Source: Marinicella meishanensis (GTDB lineage: Bacteria > Pseudomonadota > Gammaproteobacteria > Xanthomonadales > Marinicellaceae). From it: a stretch of 64,000 nt of DNA. The DNA is taken from contig NZ_JAIOUV010000002.1 of the NCBI RefSeq assembly GCF_019931145.1, forward strand, positions 456,311-520,310. Reading direction: 5' to 3'. The notes beneath the pieces were generated by a model that was not told the origin of the DNA, made no database searches, and saw only the letters and a program-made list of their open reading frames with translations. Below, one piece after another: positions 47,682-56,484 of this stretch (the first letter of the stretch is position 1; every line of letters begins with the position of its first letter). A program made the translations under genes and the position numbers.

Positions 47682-48317
47682 ATGGAAAAAATGATTCGAT
47701 TTTCTTTAGCAGGATTACTGGGATTGGGCATCACCGCCGCCCTGTTCATTGGCATGAAGGGATTGTTGAGCCAAGCCAAAAAACCGGCTGCCAGCAGCGA
47801 CCTGGATTTCAAATTCTCTTGGGTCAACGAATACGAGGAGGTGAAAACCACGCCACGGGATCGACCTGAAGAGCCCGAGCAACAAACCACCGCTCAGGCG
47901 CCGGCCATGCCACTGATGCAACCCGACACGGGTGACACCACAAGCATTGACCTGCCACTGCCCAACACTTCGGCCAGCGACTTCAATTTGTTGGCAGGGT
48001 TCAAGTTCAACGGCGTGGGAACTGGCATTACAGGCACTGATTTTTCATCAGGTGGCGTGCAAACTTCAATGGCACCCATGTATCCACGAGAAGCACTGAT
48101 CAACAAAACTGAAGGCTGGGTCAAGTTATTGATCAGTGTCAATGAGTTTGGCATGGCTTCAAGCGTCGAGGTGTTACAAGCCAAACCAGCACGGGTATTC
48201 AATGATGCAGCCAAAAGAAGCGTCATGAAGTGGCGGTTTCACCCCAAAGTGGTCGATGGTCAGGCCGTTCCCTACCAAGTGACACAAACCATCGAGTTCA
48301 CCATCGATCAACCCTAG
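47682..48317 (+). CDS. TonB-like energy transducer
   Basis: 211 residues. One N-terminal membrane helix (FSLAGLLGLGITAALFIGMKGLL), a Pro/Glu-rich linker (PRDRPEEPEQQ onward, then a less Pro-rich stretch) and a C-terminal TonB domain: MYPREALINKTEGWVKLLISVNEFG, VLQAKPARVFNDAAKRSVMKWRFHPK and a final YQVTQTIEFTID. It would span the periplasm and energise outer-membrane receptors. No exbB/exbD genes or receptor lie nearby. The TAG stop is followed within 10 nt by a series of GGA-loop hairpins ending in a terminator (48326-48448), so the mRNA may carry a CsrA-binding 3' UTR. Confidence 0.88.
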   Translation: MEKMIRFSLAGLLGLGITAALFIGMKGLLSQAKKPAASSDLDFKFSWVNEYEEVKTTPRDRPEEPEQQTTAQAPAMPLMQPDTGDTTSIDLPLPNTSASDFNLLAGFKFNGVGTGITGTDFSSGGVQTSMAPMYPREALINKTEGWVKLLISVNEFGMASSVEVLQAKPARVFNDAAKRSVMKWRFHPKVVDGQAVPYQVTQTIEFTIDQP

Positions 48318-48325
48318 TTGGAAAA

Positions 48326-48448
48326 TCAGTCATGGAAGATGACTGGATTTGGGCACAGAAGGATCTGTACTTCATGGACTGAAGACAGGAGGTGCGACCA
48401 TCAAGGACGGTGATAAGGACAGCCACTGAGACAAGGATGTCTCTTTTT
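48326..48448 (+). ncRNA. CsrB/RsmZ-like RNA (or tonB 3' UTR) with GGA-loop hairpins
   Basis: Four hairpins with GGA in the loop: AGTCAT-GGAAG-ATGACT (48328-48344); ACAGA-AGGA-TCTGT (48355-48368); CTTCA-TGGAC-TGAAG (48370-48384); and the terminator GAGACA-AGGA-TGTCTC plus T5 (48428-48448). The last includes ACAAGGATGT, an exact match to the core CsrA consensus ACARGGAUGU. Additional unpaired GGA motifs lie at 48405-48407 and 48417-48419, with AGGAGG at 48387-48392. Spacing and loop sequences match the CsrB/RsmXYZ class, which sequesters CsrA/RsmA. No clear independent promoter or GacA box is visible just upstream, so it may be processed from tonB mRNA. CsrA itself is not in this window. Confidence 0.65.
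48428..48448 (+). terminator. Intrinsic terminator with a CsrA-consensus loop
   Basis: GAGACA pairs with TGTCTC around an AGGA tetraloop, followed by five T. It ends the tonB transcript or the RNA above. Confidence 0.8.
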
Positions 48449-48495
48449 ACCCCGCCACAGCATGGTGATCCTGGTATCTGGATCCAAGGGTTGGC

Positions 48496-48720
48496 TTATG
48501 AAACCCAGCAGAATGGCAGCAACAACAGCAACAACAGGGGCAGCAACAAAATCTTGAACAGCAACAAGAAGGCTCCGCCGACAATCAAGGCCGCGCCCAA
48601 AGCAATCGACAGCACAATCCCCACCACCAAAATGATCGGGCTGAACAGCACCACCAAAACCCAAAACAGGACTTTGGTCAGGACCATTAAAATCAATATA
48701 CCGATGAACGCTTCAATCAT
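48496..48720 (-). CDS. Small hydrophobic membrane protein
   Basis: 74 residues, almost entirely hydrophobic: three helices (FIGILILMVLTKVLFWVLVVL, LVVGIVLSIALGAALIVGGAF and ILLLPLLLLLLLPFCW). The ATG lacks a strong ribosome binding site (GGTAAAG nearby). It lies 83 bp after the radical SAM gene on the same strand and could be its distal neighbour. No family recognised. A 172-codon frame on the opposite strand is low in complexity and less plausible. Confidence 0.5.
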   Translation of the reverse strand: MIEAFIGILILMVLTKVLFWVLVVLFSPIILVVGIVLSIALGAALIVGGAFLLLFKILLLPLLLLLLLPFCWVS

Positions 48721-48803
48721 TGTCTTTACCGTTGTGCCCGTACCTCATGTACCGGATAACAATCAAAATACCAAAATTGAACGCCCAAAGGCAGTGCCGG
48801 AAG

Positions 48804-51314
48804 TCAGGATTCGGCGAACTCAGAGACCGATTTTGGCCGTGCCACGGCCGAATGCAGCTCCCAAAAATACTGGTGTGAATCGTATTGCAGGTAGTCCAGA
48901 TCGATGCTGACCATGCTGTTGGGGTCGGACACGTGGAACTGGGCCGGTGGGTAATGGCTCAGGGGCGTGTCTTTGTGCCTCGCCTCACTGGATCGCGCGG
49001 TAAAATAAGCCGAAAAATCATGTGGCAAACTGACCTGCAAGGGGTAACTTAAGGTGTCATCCGGCATGCACAACTGGTTGACCTTGAGGATGGTCTCCAA
49101 GGCTGAATCCGTGGCGATGCCCAACTCATGTTCCAGGTAATGGGCCACTTGTTGATAAAACAGCGTCCAGCCACCGGGCATGCACTTGTCCTGATTGAAA
49201 AACCGCACCGCCCATGTGATTTGTTGGTGGCGTTGGGGGTGTTGCTGCACAAAACGCAGCAGGTCTTGCAGGAAATCAATGGCACGGATGCCATGTTCCC
49301 ATTGCAAAAAGCGAATCACATAGCGCAACAAAGAATAGCCATCGGCCATGGTGTAAATTTGGTACATCGCTTTCATCCAATGCAGGTCTTGCTCGGTGAA
49401 ACTGTAAGATGAAATCACAAAATCCTGTTCATCCACCTTGATCTGGTATTTTTCAATGTACTCGGGATCGGCCATCGGGCTGTTGGGTAACAACTGCGTG
49501 GGGTAGGCTTTGACCGACACGTCCATGTCGATGTAACGCTGCAAATCGTTGTTGAAGGCCGCCACGGTGATGCCAGGCAAGCCAATCATCAGGTCGGTGG
49601 ACAAAGGCAACTTCAAATCATAAAACACCTTGGTCAACTCATCGTACTTTTCGGTTTTGATGTTCTTGCGGTTGATCACTTCCAAAGTCTTTTCATCGGT
49701 GGTCTGGATTGAAATGATGCCTTGCGAAATGATGCCGCCAGCAGTGAACACCTTGATGATCTCGACCAAGCGCCAGGTTGAATTTTTGGTGTAGTTGACC
49801 ACCACTTCCTGCGGGTAGCCATATTTGGCTTTGGTGTCGACGATGAATTGCGACAGTTCAATGTCGCGGTCGTACAACCCAAAGTTGGCATCGGCGATCC
49901 AGATCACCCGCACTTTGTGGCGGCCGATCCAATCGATTTCTTGTTTGACCCGGTCCAAATCAAACTTGCGCACTTTTTGGTTGGTCGCCGATCCCCAATC
50001 ACAAAAGGTACAACCAAAGGGACAACCGCGGTTCGATTCAATGATGGCCGCTTCCACCCGCCCCTGATAACCATCAAACAAACCACTCAGATACGGTGAA
50101 GGCACCGCATCGGGGGCCGCCATGCGGGTGCGTTTGGGGGTGCGGATCAAACCACCCAGGCGTTTGTCACGGAAGGTGATGCCGGCCACTTCGGCCAGGG
50201 CGTCTTGTTGGTAGGTCACTTCCCCTTCGGCGGTTTGCACCAACTGTTCAAACAGTTCGGTGATCGCCACTTCGCCTTCGCCATGCACCGAAATGTCGAC
50301 CGAGGGGTTGGCGGCCATGAAGTCGGCACTGGCCTGCTTGTATTCAGGCGTGCTGGGACCACCGTGGATGGTCAAATTGCGTCGGTCGTGGTTCTTGATG
50401 GCGTGGCTGACTTGCAAGTTCACATCCATCGACCACATGTAATTGGAAAACAACCACACGCCGGTTTTGAACTTGCGGTAAGGCCCGTTGATCAAATCAC
50501 TGGGGTGTAAAAAGGTGATCGGGATGAGTTGAAACTTGTCCAATAACTCACCGCCTTTGTGTTCCGCCAGGGCACTGTAAATGATGCCCAGGGCCAAAGG
50601 AAAATGGTTTTCCATGTGCGGCACGAAGTACACCGGAATGCGGTCATCCGGGGTCAGTTGCTCCCAAGACACGAAGTCGCTGCCGGGTTTGACTTCGGCA
50701 TATTGTGTGGCCTCGGCTTGCAGTTGTTTGGCCACATGTTTTTGGGCAATCAAAAAACCATGGTGGTACAGCGTTTTGAGCACAGCCTCAGGGTCTTCCT
50801 CCAACAAAAAGGCCTTGTCTTGCAGCACCTCTGCCACCGGTTGACCCTCACCAAAAGCCAACATCAAGATGACCCACGCGGTGGGCAGCAAGCGCGGTAA
50901 GCCGTCTTGTTTGGAACAGGCGAAAAAGCCCTCACCGTGCAGCGAAATGGCGGCGTGGCTGCTGAGGCTCAAGTTGCTGGGCAAAGCCACGGGCTCATCT
51001 TCATCGTGCCAAGCCAGTGGTAACAAGCCCAATGCGTCATTCGGCGCCTGCGCGGTTTGGAACAAGCCGGCTTGTTCAAACTGGGCCAGGCGTTGGCTCA
51101 CCCCGGCGGTTTGGATGTGGGGGATCCAGGTTTGGACCCACGGATGGGCAATGAATTGTTCGGCGGCCTGCTCGAACTGGCCATCGCGCAAAAAATAAGA
51201 CAACAACAACACATCCGGCTCATGGATCACCAAGGGCGCTGCGACGCCGGAAATTTGCGACACCATGGATTGACCCTTGCGGTGCAATATCATGAAATCC
51301 TGATTGAGTTGCAT
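48804..51314 (-). CDS. Cobalamin-binding radical SAM protein with PqqD-like N-terminal region
   Basis: 836 residues. Residues about 140-195 (LPTAWVILMLAFGEGQPVAEVL...AVLKTLYHHGFLI) look like a PqqD/RRE-type winged helix that binds peptides in RiPP pathways; an earlier region (about 35-85) has a similar pattern. A B12-binding domain spans about 225-390 (IPVYFVPHMENHFPLALGIIY, FSNYMWSMDVNLQVSHAIKN, LTIHGGPS, SVHGEGEVAITELFEQL). The radical SAM core begins at C431 in NRGCPFGCTFCDWGS (CxxxCxxC). The C-terminal 170 residues are unassigned. No precursor peptide or partner is evident nearby, so the substrate is unknown; methylation or another radical step on a peptide or small molecule is possible. 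Confidence 0.85.
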   Translation of the reverse strand: MQLNQDFMILHRKGQSMVSQISGVAAPLVIHEPDVLLLSYFLRDGQFEQAAEQFIAHPWVQTWIPHIQTAGVSQRLAQFEQAGLFQTAQAPNDALGLLPLAWHDEDEPVALPSNLSLSSHAAISLHGEGFFACSKQDGLPRLLPTAWVILMLAFGEGQPVAEVLQDKAFLLEEDPEAVLKTLYHHGFLIAQKHVAKQLQAEATQYAEVKPGSDFVSWEQLTPDDRIPVYFVPHMENHFPLALGIIYSALAEHKGGELLDKFQLIPITFLHPSDLINGPYRKFKTGVWLFSNYMWSMDVNLQVSHAIKNHDRRNLTIHGGPSTPEYKQASADFMAANPSVDISVHGEGEVAITELFEQLVQTAEGEVTYQQDALAEVAGITFRDKRLGGLIRTPKRTRMAAPDAVPSPYLSGLFDGYQGRVEAAIIESNRGCPFGCTFCDWGSATNQKVRKFDLDRVKQEIDWIGRHKVRVIWIADANFGLYDRDIELSQFIVDTKAKYGYPQEVVVNYTKNSTWRLVEIIKVFTAGGIISQGIISIQTTDEKTLEVINRKNIKTEKYDELTKVFYDLKLPLSTDLMIGLPGITVAAFNNDLQRYIDMDVSVKAYPTQLLPNSPMADPEYIEKYQIKVDEQDFVISSYSFTEQDLHWMKAMYQIYTMADGYSLLRYVIRFLQWEHGIRAIDFLQDLLRFVQQHPQRHQQITWAVRFFNQDKCMPGGWTLFYQQVAHYLEHELGIATDSALETILKVNQLCMPDDTLSYPLQVSLPHDFSAYFTARSSEARHKDTPLSHYPPAQFHVSDPNSMVSIDLDYLQYDSHQYFWELHSAVARPKSVSEFAES

Positions 51315-51395
51315 GTTGGTTTATGGGTAATGAATCAGCCCATCATTATAACGAAATTGATCTGGGCTGCAGCAACATTCGGTCGGTCACCCAGC

Positions 51396-51944
51396 TTATT
51401 TAAGCAAGGCAGAAATCTCGCGAAAGCGTGGATGCTCGGCACTTTGCATCAGCTCAAACAAGATCATTTCGGTGCTGGTCAGCTCGGCGCCGGCCAACTG
51501 CATGTTGTGCAGCCCGAGTTTTTTGTTGTCCTTGGCGCGGGAGGCCACGGCCTGTTGGTTGACTTTGACCGCAAAGCCCTGGGCCAACAAATCCAACACC
51601 GTTTGGTAGACGCAGACATGCGCTTCGATGCCACTGACGATGACCTGGCGGCGGCCGCTGGCCCGCAGCTGGCACATGAATTCAGGCACCCCACAAGCAC
51701 TGAAGGTGATTTTTTCATGGTAGAAAGCGGCACCCAACAGGTCCTTGATCTCGGGCTTGGTGGGGCCCAGTCCCTGGGGGTATTGTTCAAACCAATGAAT
51801 CGGAATATCCAACAGCTCAGCGGCTTGGATCAGGGTAGACAAGTGCTTAAACAGCCGCTGTTTGTGGTGCATCAACTCGGCCAGGCGGCCTTGCACATCG
51901 ATCACCAACAAGCTGCATTGGTCGGTTGAGAAACGGTTCATCAT
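51396..51944 (-). CDS. Isochorismatase-family cysteine hydrolase
   Basis: 182 residues. The catalytic triad is visible: Asp in SLLVIDVQGRL, Lys in AAFYHEKITFSACG, and Cys in VSGIEAHVCVYQT preceded by the usual GIEAHVCV. The family includes YcaC-type and nicotinamidase-like hydrolases; the specific substrate is unknown. It starts 9 bp after the thioredoxin-like gene and precedes the radical SAM gene by 81 bp. Confidence 0.9.
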   Translation of the reverse strand: MMNRFSTDQCSLLVIDVQGRLAELMHHKQRLFKHLSTLIQAAELLDIPIHWFEQYPQGLGPTKPEIKDLLGAAFYHEKITFSACGVPEFMCQLRASGRRQVIVSGIEAHVCVYQTVLDLLAQGFAVKVNQQAVASRAKDNKKLGLHNMQLAGAELTSTEMILFELMQSAEHPRFREISALLK

Positions 51945-51953
51945 GCACCCATT

Positions 51954-52490
51954 TTAGGCGCCATCGACCAGTTGCTGCAATGCCTGCCTGATAAGTGCCG
52001 CCCAATAAGGGGCTTTGCGCATGCTTTTGGCCCCATGACCGGCGTTTTTTCTGACCAGGTGATCGGCCTGTACATTTCGCAAATCGAACACCAACTGGCC
52101 TTTGGCATCAAAGATCAACACCCCAGGGGTGCCATGCATTTGATACAAGTCCGCCACTTGTTCAGCCTCAGGCATCAATGTGAAGGTGTGGCCTTTGCTG
52201 TTGAGATAGGCCTGGGGGTCGGCATCTTCATGCACGTTCAATGCCAATACCTTTAAATTCAGCGGGGATTCGTACTGATGCAGGGCGCTTTGGATGTGGG
52301 GCATCAGTTCTTGACAGTATGGGCACCAAGTGGCCCAAAAAAACAACACCGTGACCTGTTGATTGGCCATCGCATCTGTGGGGAAGTGGTGTACTTTTCC
52401 GCTGGCATCGGCCAATGACCAAGCGGTGTTTTCTGCTGACCAAGTCGGTCCAGACAAAACCGTGAGCAAGGCAAATAGGCAAGATTTCAA
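51954..52490 (-). CDS. Exported thioredoxin-like protein (CPYC)
   Basis: 178 residues. MKSCLFALLTVLSGPTWSAE is a signal peptide, so it acts in the periplasm. The TlpA/thioredoxin fold has VLFFWATWCPYCQELMPHIQ with the redox pair CPYC (the pattern of glutaredoxins, rare in TlpA where CxPC is usual), and MHGTPGVLIFDAKGQ carries the cis-Pro. Likely thiol-disulfide exchange. The damX-like gene ends 62 bp upstream. Confidence 0.85.
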   Translation of the reverse strand: MKSCLFALLTVLSGPTWSAENTAWSLADASGKVHHFPTDAMANQQVTVLFFWATWCPYCQELMPHIQSALHQYESPLNLKVLALNVHEDADPQAYLNSKGHTFTLMPEAEQVADLYQMHGTPGVLIFDAKGQLVFDLRNVQADHLVRKNAGHGAKSMRKAPYWAALIRQALQQLVDGA

Positions 52491-52552
52491 AAGTGGGCTC
52501 CAACAATCAGATGATCAAGGAGACCTGGGTGATCGGTTTTTATTGCAAGCAA

Positions 52553-53458
52553 TCAGTCGGCTTGACCCACGATGGTTTGGATTTGTCGCACCCAGGCATT
52601 GCCAGCCAGGGCATCGGGCAAGGTGTGGCGTTGACTCAAGGCTTGTTCACGGCTGTCAAACAAACCGACCAACACCACCCACCAATCGGCGCCATTGACT
52701 TCGGTGCGGACCACCGCATGGGGCATGGCTTGGATGCCCGAGGTGCGCACGAAATCATCGATGTGGTGGCGGTTGGAGGTGCCCACCACTTGGAACGCCC
52801 ACTGTTCGGGGTGATTGCGTTGCCAGGCCCGAAAATCATTGGCCACCGCAGACCCATCATTGCTGGTATTTTGGCGGCTGGGATTGCTCGGCCGGGTCAC
52901 CGGCTCAGCTGGCTGATCCATCAAATCATCGCGATTGACTGGCGGTTCGGAATCGGCTTGGGCCATGGTCACGGTGGATTCAGGGTCCGCCATCACCGGT
53001 TCGCCGGCTGGCGCATCGGCTTGGGCCAGAGGGTTGCTTGGCTCGGCTGTTTGGTCGCTGGCCCGAGCAGCCTCATTGGCGGCAGCTGGCTGTTCATTGA
53101 CCGCCGTTTCGCGGGGAATGAAGTCTTGAATCTGGGCTTGCAAGGAGTTGGGATCAACCTCTTGTACCTGTTGCGCAAAATTTTGCCCGCTCGGCATGGT
53201 TTGGATTTCCACCTGGCCGTCATTGAATGATTCAACTTGATCGGGTTGCTCGGCCAATTTCATGGCCTTTTGGTGCGCTTTGTCCTTGTCATCGGCCGGC
53301 GCACAAACCCATTGTTTTTTGGCCGCAAAACAGACGATTTCAGTCTCCGGTGGTGGCTGCTCTTCATCCGCATCTTCACCGTTCTGGGCCACCGCCAGTG
53401 GCAACCACAAACAGCCCAGCCAAGCGCTGATCAGCCAGGTTTTGGGCCAACGCATCAA
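52553..53458 (-). CDS. SPOR-domain protein (DamX-like)
   Basis: 301 residues. Signal peptide (LISAWLGCLWLPLAVAQ) instead of the membrane helix of E. coli DamX, so the protein is probably periplasmic. A long Ala/Pro/Glu-rich linker follows. The C-terminal SPOR domain (WAFQVVGTSNRHHIDDFVRTSG to WWVVLVGLFDSREQALSQRHTLP) binds denuded glycan at the division site. The gene overlaps aroB by four bases; aroK-aroB-damX is the enteric order. DamX-like by context and SPOR, but without the ATPase-like N-terminal domain. Confidence 0.8.
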   Translation of the reverse strand: MMRWPKTWLISAWLGCLWLPLAVAQNGEDADEEQPPPETEIVCFAAKKQWVCAPADDKDKAHQKAMKLAEQPDQVESFNDGQVEIQTMPSGQNFAQQVQEVDPNSLQAQIQDFIPRETAVNEQPAAANEAARASDQTAEPSNPLAQADAPAGEPVMADPESTVTMAQADSEPPVNRDDLMDQPAEPVTRPSNPSRQNTSNDGSAVANDFRAWQRNHPEQWAFQVVGTSNRHHIDDFVRTSGIQAMPHAVVRTEVNGADWWVVLVGLFDSREQALSQRHTLPDALAGNAWVRQIQTIVGQAD

Positions 53459-54543
53459 ACCGAACCTCCAGGCTGGAGACAGGTGTTGAGGGTTTGTAGG
53501 ATGTCGGCATCGGTGAGGCCATCGGCAATGAAAGCGTCACCCAAGCCTCGCATGAGGATCAAACGGTGCTGATCATTGACCACTTTTTTATCGGATTTCA
53601 TTAAATTCAATAAGTCGTCTGCGCTGATGGGTGAATCCAGCATAATCGGCAAATCAAAGGCTTGCAACAAGTTTTCCAGCATTTTTCGTATTTCAGGCCC
53701 GGCATACCCCTGCTGCGCCGACATTTCGGCCGCCATGACCAGGCCCAAAGCCACCGCTTCACCGTGTAAATAACTGTATTCGGTGGCGGTTTCAATGGCA
53801 TGGCCAAAGGTGTGGCCCAGGTTCAACAAGGCCCGCACACCCTGCTCTTTTTCGTCTTGTTCCACGATGTCGGCTTTGAATTGACAGCATTGCGTGATCA
53901 ACGACATCAGGGTGTCGGGCTCCAAGGCTTTGATCGCTGCGGCTTGCGCCGCCAGCCAATAAAAAAAGTCGGCCTGGTTGATGCCGCCGTATTTAATCGC
54001 TTCACCAATACCGGCATTGAATTCCCGGGTCGGCAAGGTGTTCAAGGTACTGGCATTGATCACCACCGCCCGGGGTTGGTGAAAAGCCCCGATCAGGTTC
54101 TTGCCGTGGGGGTGGTTGATGCCGGTCTTGCCCCCCACCGACGCATCGATTTGGGACAACAGGGTGGTGGGGATTTGGATGAAGTCAATGCCGCGCATCC
54201 AGCTGGCAGCGGCAAAGCCGGTCATGTCGCAGATCACCCCGCCGCCCAGTGACACCAATAAATCACTGCGGTTGAATTGGTGTTCGGCCAAGGCATCCAA
54301 AATGAGTTGCCAACTGGCCACAGTTTTGTGGTCTTCGCCATCGGGCAGGATGCAGCTGAACACCGGCTGGTCACCGAATTGGCGTTTGACCTCTGCCAAA
54401 TACAAGGGGGCCACCACTTGGTTGGTGACGATCATCACCTTGCGCTGTTGCCACAGCGGTTTGATCTCATCCAGGGCAAAGCAGTTGGCTTCAAGCAAAA
54501 TCGGGTAACTGCCCCCAGGCAAGTTAATGGTCAATGGTTTCAT
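53455..54543 (-). CDS. aroB: 3-dehydroquinate synthase
   Basis: 362 residues. NAD-binding GGGVICDMTGFAAASWMRGIDF and IPTTLLSQIDASVGGKTGINHPHGKNLIGAFHQP are complete, with ALLNLGHTFGHAIE (metal ligands) and HGEAVALGLVMA. It performs the second step of the shikimate pathway. It starts within the aroK stop (ATGA) and its stop overlaps the damX-like start. Confidence 0.97.
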   Translation of the reverse strand: MKPLTINLPGGSYPILLEANCFALDEIKPLWQQRKVMIVTNQVVAPLYLAEVKRQFGDQPVFSCILPDGEDHKTVASWQLILDALAEHQFNRSDLLVSLGGGVICDMTGFAAASWMRGIDFIQIPTTLLSQIDASVGGKTGINHPHGKNLIGAFHQPRAVVINASTLNTLPTREFNAGIGEAIKYGGINQADFFYWLAAQAAAIKALEPDTLMSLITQCCQFKADIVEQDEKEQGVRALLNLGHTFGHAIETATEYSYLHGEAVALGLVMAAEMSAQQGYAGPEIRKMLENLLQAFDLPIMLDSPISADDLLNLMKSDKKVVNDQHRLILMRGLGDAFIADGLTDADILQTLNTCLQPGGSV

Positions 54544-55100
54544 CGTTTTTTTTGTATTTTGCGGTCTTCCGGTGATTTCAGGTATTGCACGATCTTTTTG
54601 GCCATGCCGTACGAACTGGTACGGCCACTGGCAAAAGACACGTCGCTGACTTGTTCATACCAGGGGTTGCGGATGCGGGCCAGGTTCAACAAGCGCTCGC
54701 GTCGGCCGGTGCCTTGCAACAACGGCCGCTGTTTGTCCCGCTTCAAACGCTTCAACTGGTGTTTCACTTCAGTCTTTAAGTAGACCACCAAAGCGTCGGT
54801 GTCTTGCAAAATTTGTCGGTTTTCCGGTGTTACCACGATGCCGCCGCCGGTGGCAATCACGCAATTTTCCCGGCTCAACAATTCCGCCAGCATGGCCGTT
54901 TCGCGGGCCCGGAAGCCGGCTTCTTTTTCAATTTCAAAAATCAAATTGATCGACACCCCAGTGCGGCTTTCCAATTCATGGTCCACATCGACAAAGGTTT
55001 TGCCCAGAAAATGGGCCATCTGTTTGCCCACTGTGGTTTTGCCGGCTCCCATGGGACCGACCAACACGATGTTGTTTGATTGACGCTTATTTGTGGACAT
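54540..55100 (-). CDS. aroK: Shikimate kinase
   Basis: 186 residues from ATG 55100; the frame is open six codons more. Walker A GPMGAGKTTVGK, the shikimate-binding DVDHELESRTG and FRARETAMLAEL, the ATGGGIVV loop and RPLLQ lid motif are all kept. It phosphorylates shikimate. First gene of aroK-aroB-damX. Confidence 0.96.
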   Translation of the reverse strand: MSTNKRQSNNIVLVGPMGAGKTTVGKQMAHFLGKTFVDVDHELESRTGVSINLIFEIEKEAGFRARETAMLAELLSRENCVIATGGGIVVTPENRQILQDTDALVVYLKTEVKHQLKRLKRDKQRPLLQGTGRRERLLNLARIRNPWYEQVSDVSFASGRTSSYGMAKKIVQYLKSPEDRKIQKKR

Positions 55101-55162
55101 GGTTTGGCATTCTATCACGGGGCCGTTGAGGACATGTTGAGACTGTCAACGGCCCTGTTTGT

Positions 55163-56422
55163 TCACAAGCGGTGACTCTTGATCGACACCCGATCAGAGA
55201 AAATCCACGCGTCCAATAACTGCTCGGCACGGCGTGCGGGCTCATGGCCCAACAGCGCCACCACCCCTGACAAGGCGCCGACACGGATGCCTGCCGCGGC
55301 GAAACCACAGGCCTGGTTGCCCCCTTGCACCGCCTGCAGCCATTGCCAGGTGCCGACATGGGGCTGGGCTTCACTGCAGCACACGTTGCGTTGTTGCTGC
55401 AGCAGGCGTTGGCTGTATTCGAGCATTTTCAGTTCTTGCTGTGGCTGGATTTCCACGTGGCTGTCCGAACCAATGGCCCACAGACCCTTTAGTTGTTTGA
55501 ATGCCGGCATCGGGAAGATGCCATCACCCAAGTTGGCTTCGGTCAAAGGACACAGCACCGCCACCGCGCCGCTGTCGGCGATGTGTTCGACCTCAGCCGC
55601 ATCCAGGTGGGTGGCATGCACCAAATTCCAACGCCGATCCACCGCAAACTGGTCCAGCAACCAAGCCACCGGTCGCTGTCCGTAATGGGCCAAAGATTGC
55701 TCGACCTCGGCCTGCTGTTCGGCAATGTGGATGTGGATCGGTGTGTCGTTGGGCAAGGCCTCGATGACCGCCTTCATTTGCTGTTGATTGACCGCCCGGA
55801 TCGAATGAAAGCAAATGCCCAAGTGTTGTTCGGCTTGCAACTGTGGTTTGATCCGGTGGTGCAAATCCAAGTATTCTTCAACCGACAAACCAAAGCGTTG
55901 TTGCAGCGGGTTCAATGGTTGGTCACCGACTCCAGCAAAAGCATACAACACCGGTAACAAAGTGATCGGCAGTCCCACCTCAGCCGCCGCTTGCAACAAG
56001 GCCAGCGAATGGCTGTGGTAATCGCTGGGATCATCCAACCGGCGGTGCAGGTAATGGAACTCACAAACCGCGGCGTAACCGGTCTCACGCATCTCCTGAT
56101 AACAGGCTTTGGCCACTTGATACAAACCGTCATGATCCAGCTCATTGGCCAGTTGATACATCCGCTCGCGCCAGGTCCAAAAACTGTCCTGACCCGCTGC
56201 GGCATCGGTGCTGCGGTGTTCAGCCAGGCCGGCCATGGCCCGTTGAAACACATGCGAATGGCCGTTGGGCATGGCCGGGATCACCACGCCCAGGTGTTGA
56301 TCACCGGCTTGCGGTTCGGTCTCGGCCACCACTTCGATGAAGCGACCCTCGGACACCACCGCCCGCACCCGCTGATGCCAGCCATCGGGCAGCAAGGCGG
56401 CTTGAAAAAAATAACTGTTCAT
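55163..56422 (-). CDS. hutF: Formimidoylglutamate deiminase
   Basis: 419 residues from ATG 56422. Amidohydrolase fold: metal-binding VIPAMPNGHSHVFQRAMAG, GICFHSIRAV, HIHIAEQQAEVEQ and the later LCPLTEANLGDGIFP and IGSDSHVEI are typical of HutF, which has S-H in place of the T-H of HutI. HutF deiminates N-formimino-L-glutamate to N-formylglutamate, the long route of histidine degradation. It is divergent from hutI with a 62 bp gap, so the two share a control region. hutU, hutH and hutG are not in the window. Confidence 0.9.
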   Translation of the reverse strand: MNSYFFQAALLPDGWHQRVRAVVSEGRFIEVVAETEPQAGDQHLGVVIPAMPNGHSHVFQRAMAGLAEHRSTDAAAGQDSFWTWRERMYQLANELDHDGLYQVAKACYQEMRETGYAAVCEFHYLHRRLDDPSDYHSHSLALLQAAAEVGLPITLLPVLYAFAGVGDQPLNPLQQRFGLSVEEYLDLHHRIKPQLQAEQHLGICFHSIRAVNQQQMKAVIEALPNDTPIHIHIAEQQAEVEQSLAHYGQRPVAWLLDQFAVDRRWNLVHATHLDAAEVEHIADSGAVAVLCPLTEANLGDGIFPMPAFKQLKGLWAIGSDSHVEIQPQQELKMLEYSQRLLQQQRNVCCSEAQPHVGTWQWLQAVQGGNQACGFAAAGIRVGALSGVVALLGHEPARRAEQLLDAWIFSDRVSIKSHRL

Positions 56423-56484
56423 CCAGCACCCATTTTTGGATAATGAAGAAAACTGAACTGTAGGCCAATCGGCCAGCGAACACA

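Noticed and set aside
48392..48910. Open frame of 172 codons on the plus strand starting right after AGGAGG
   Set aside because: The GTG has no spacing from the AGGAGG, the protein is low in complexity and basic, and it runs antisense to the small membrane protein and the radical SAM gene. The AGGAGG is better explained as part of the GGA-rich RNA.
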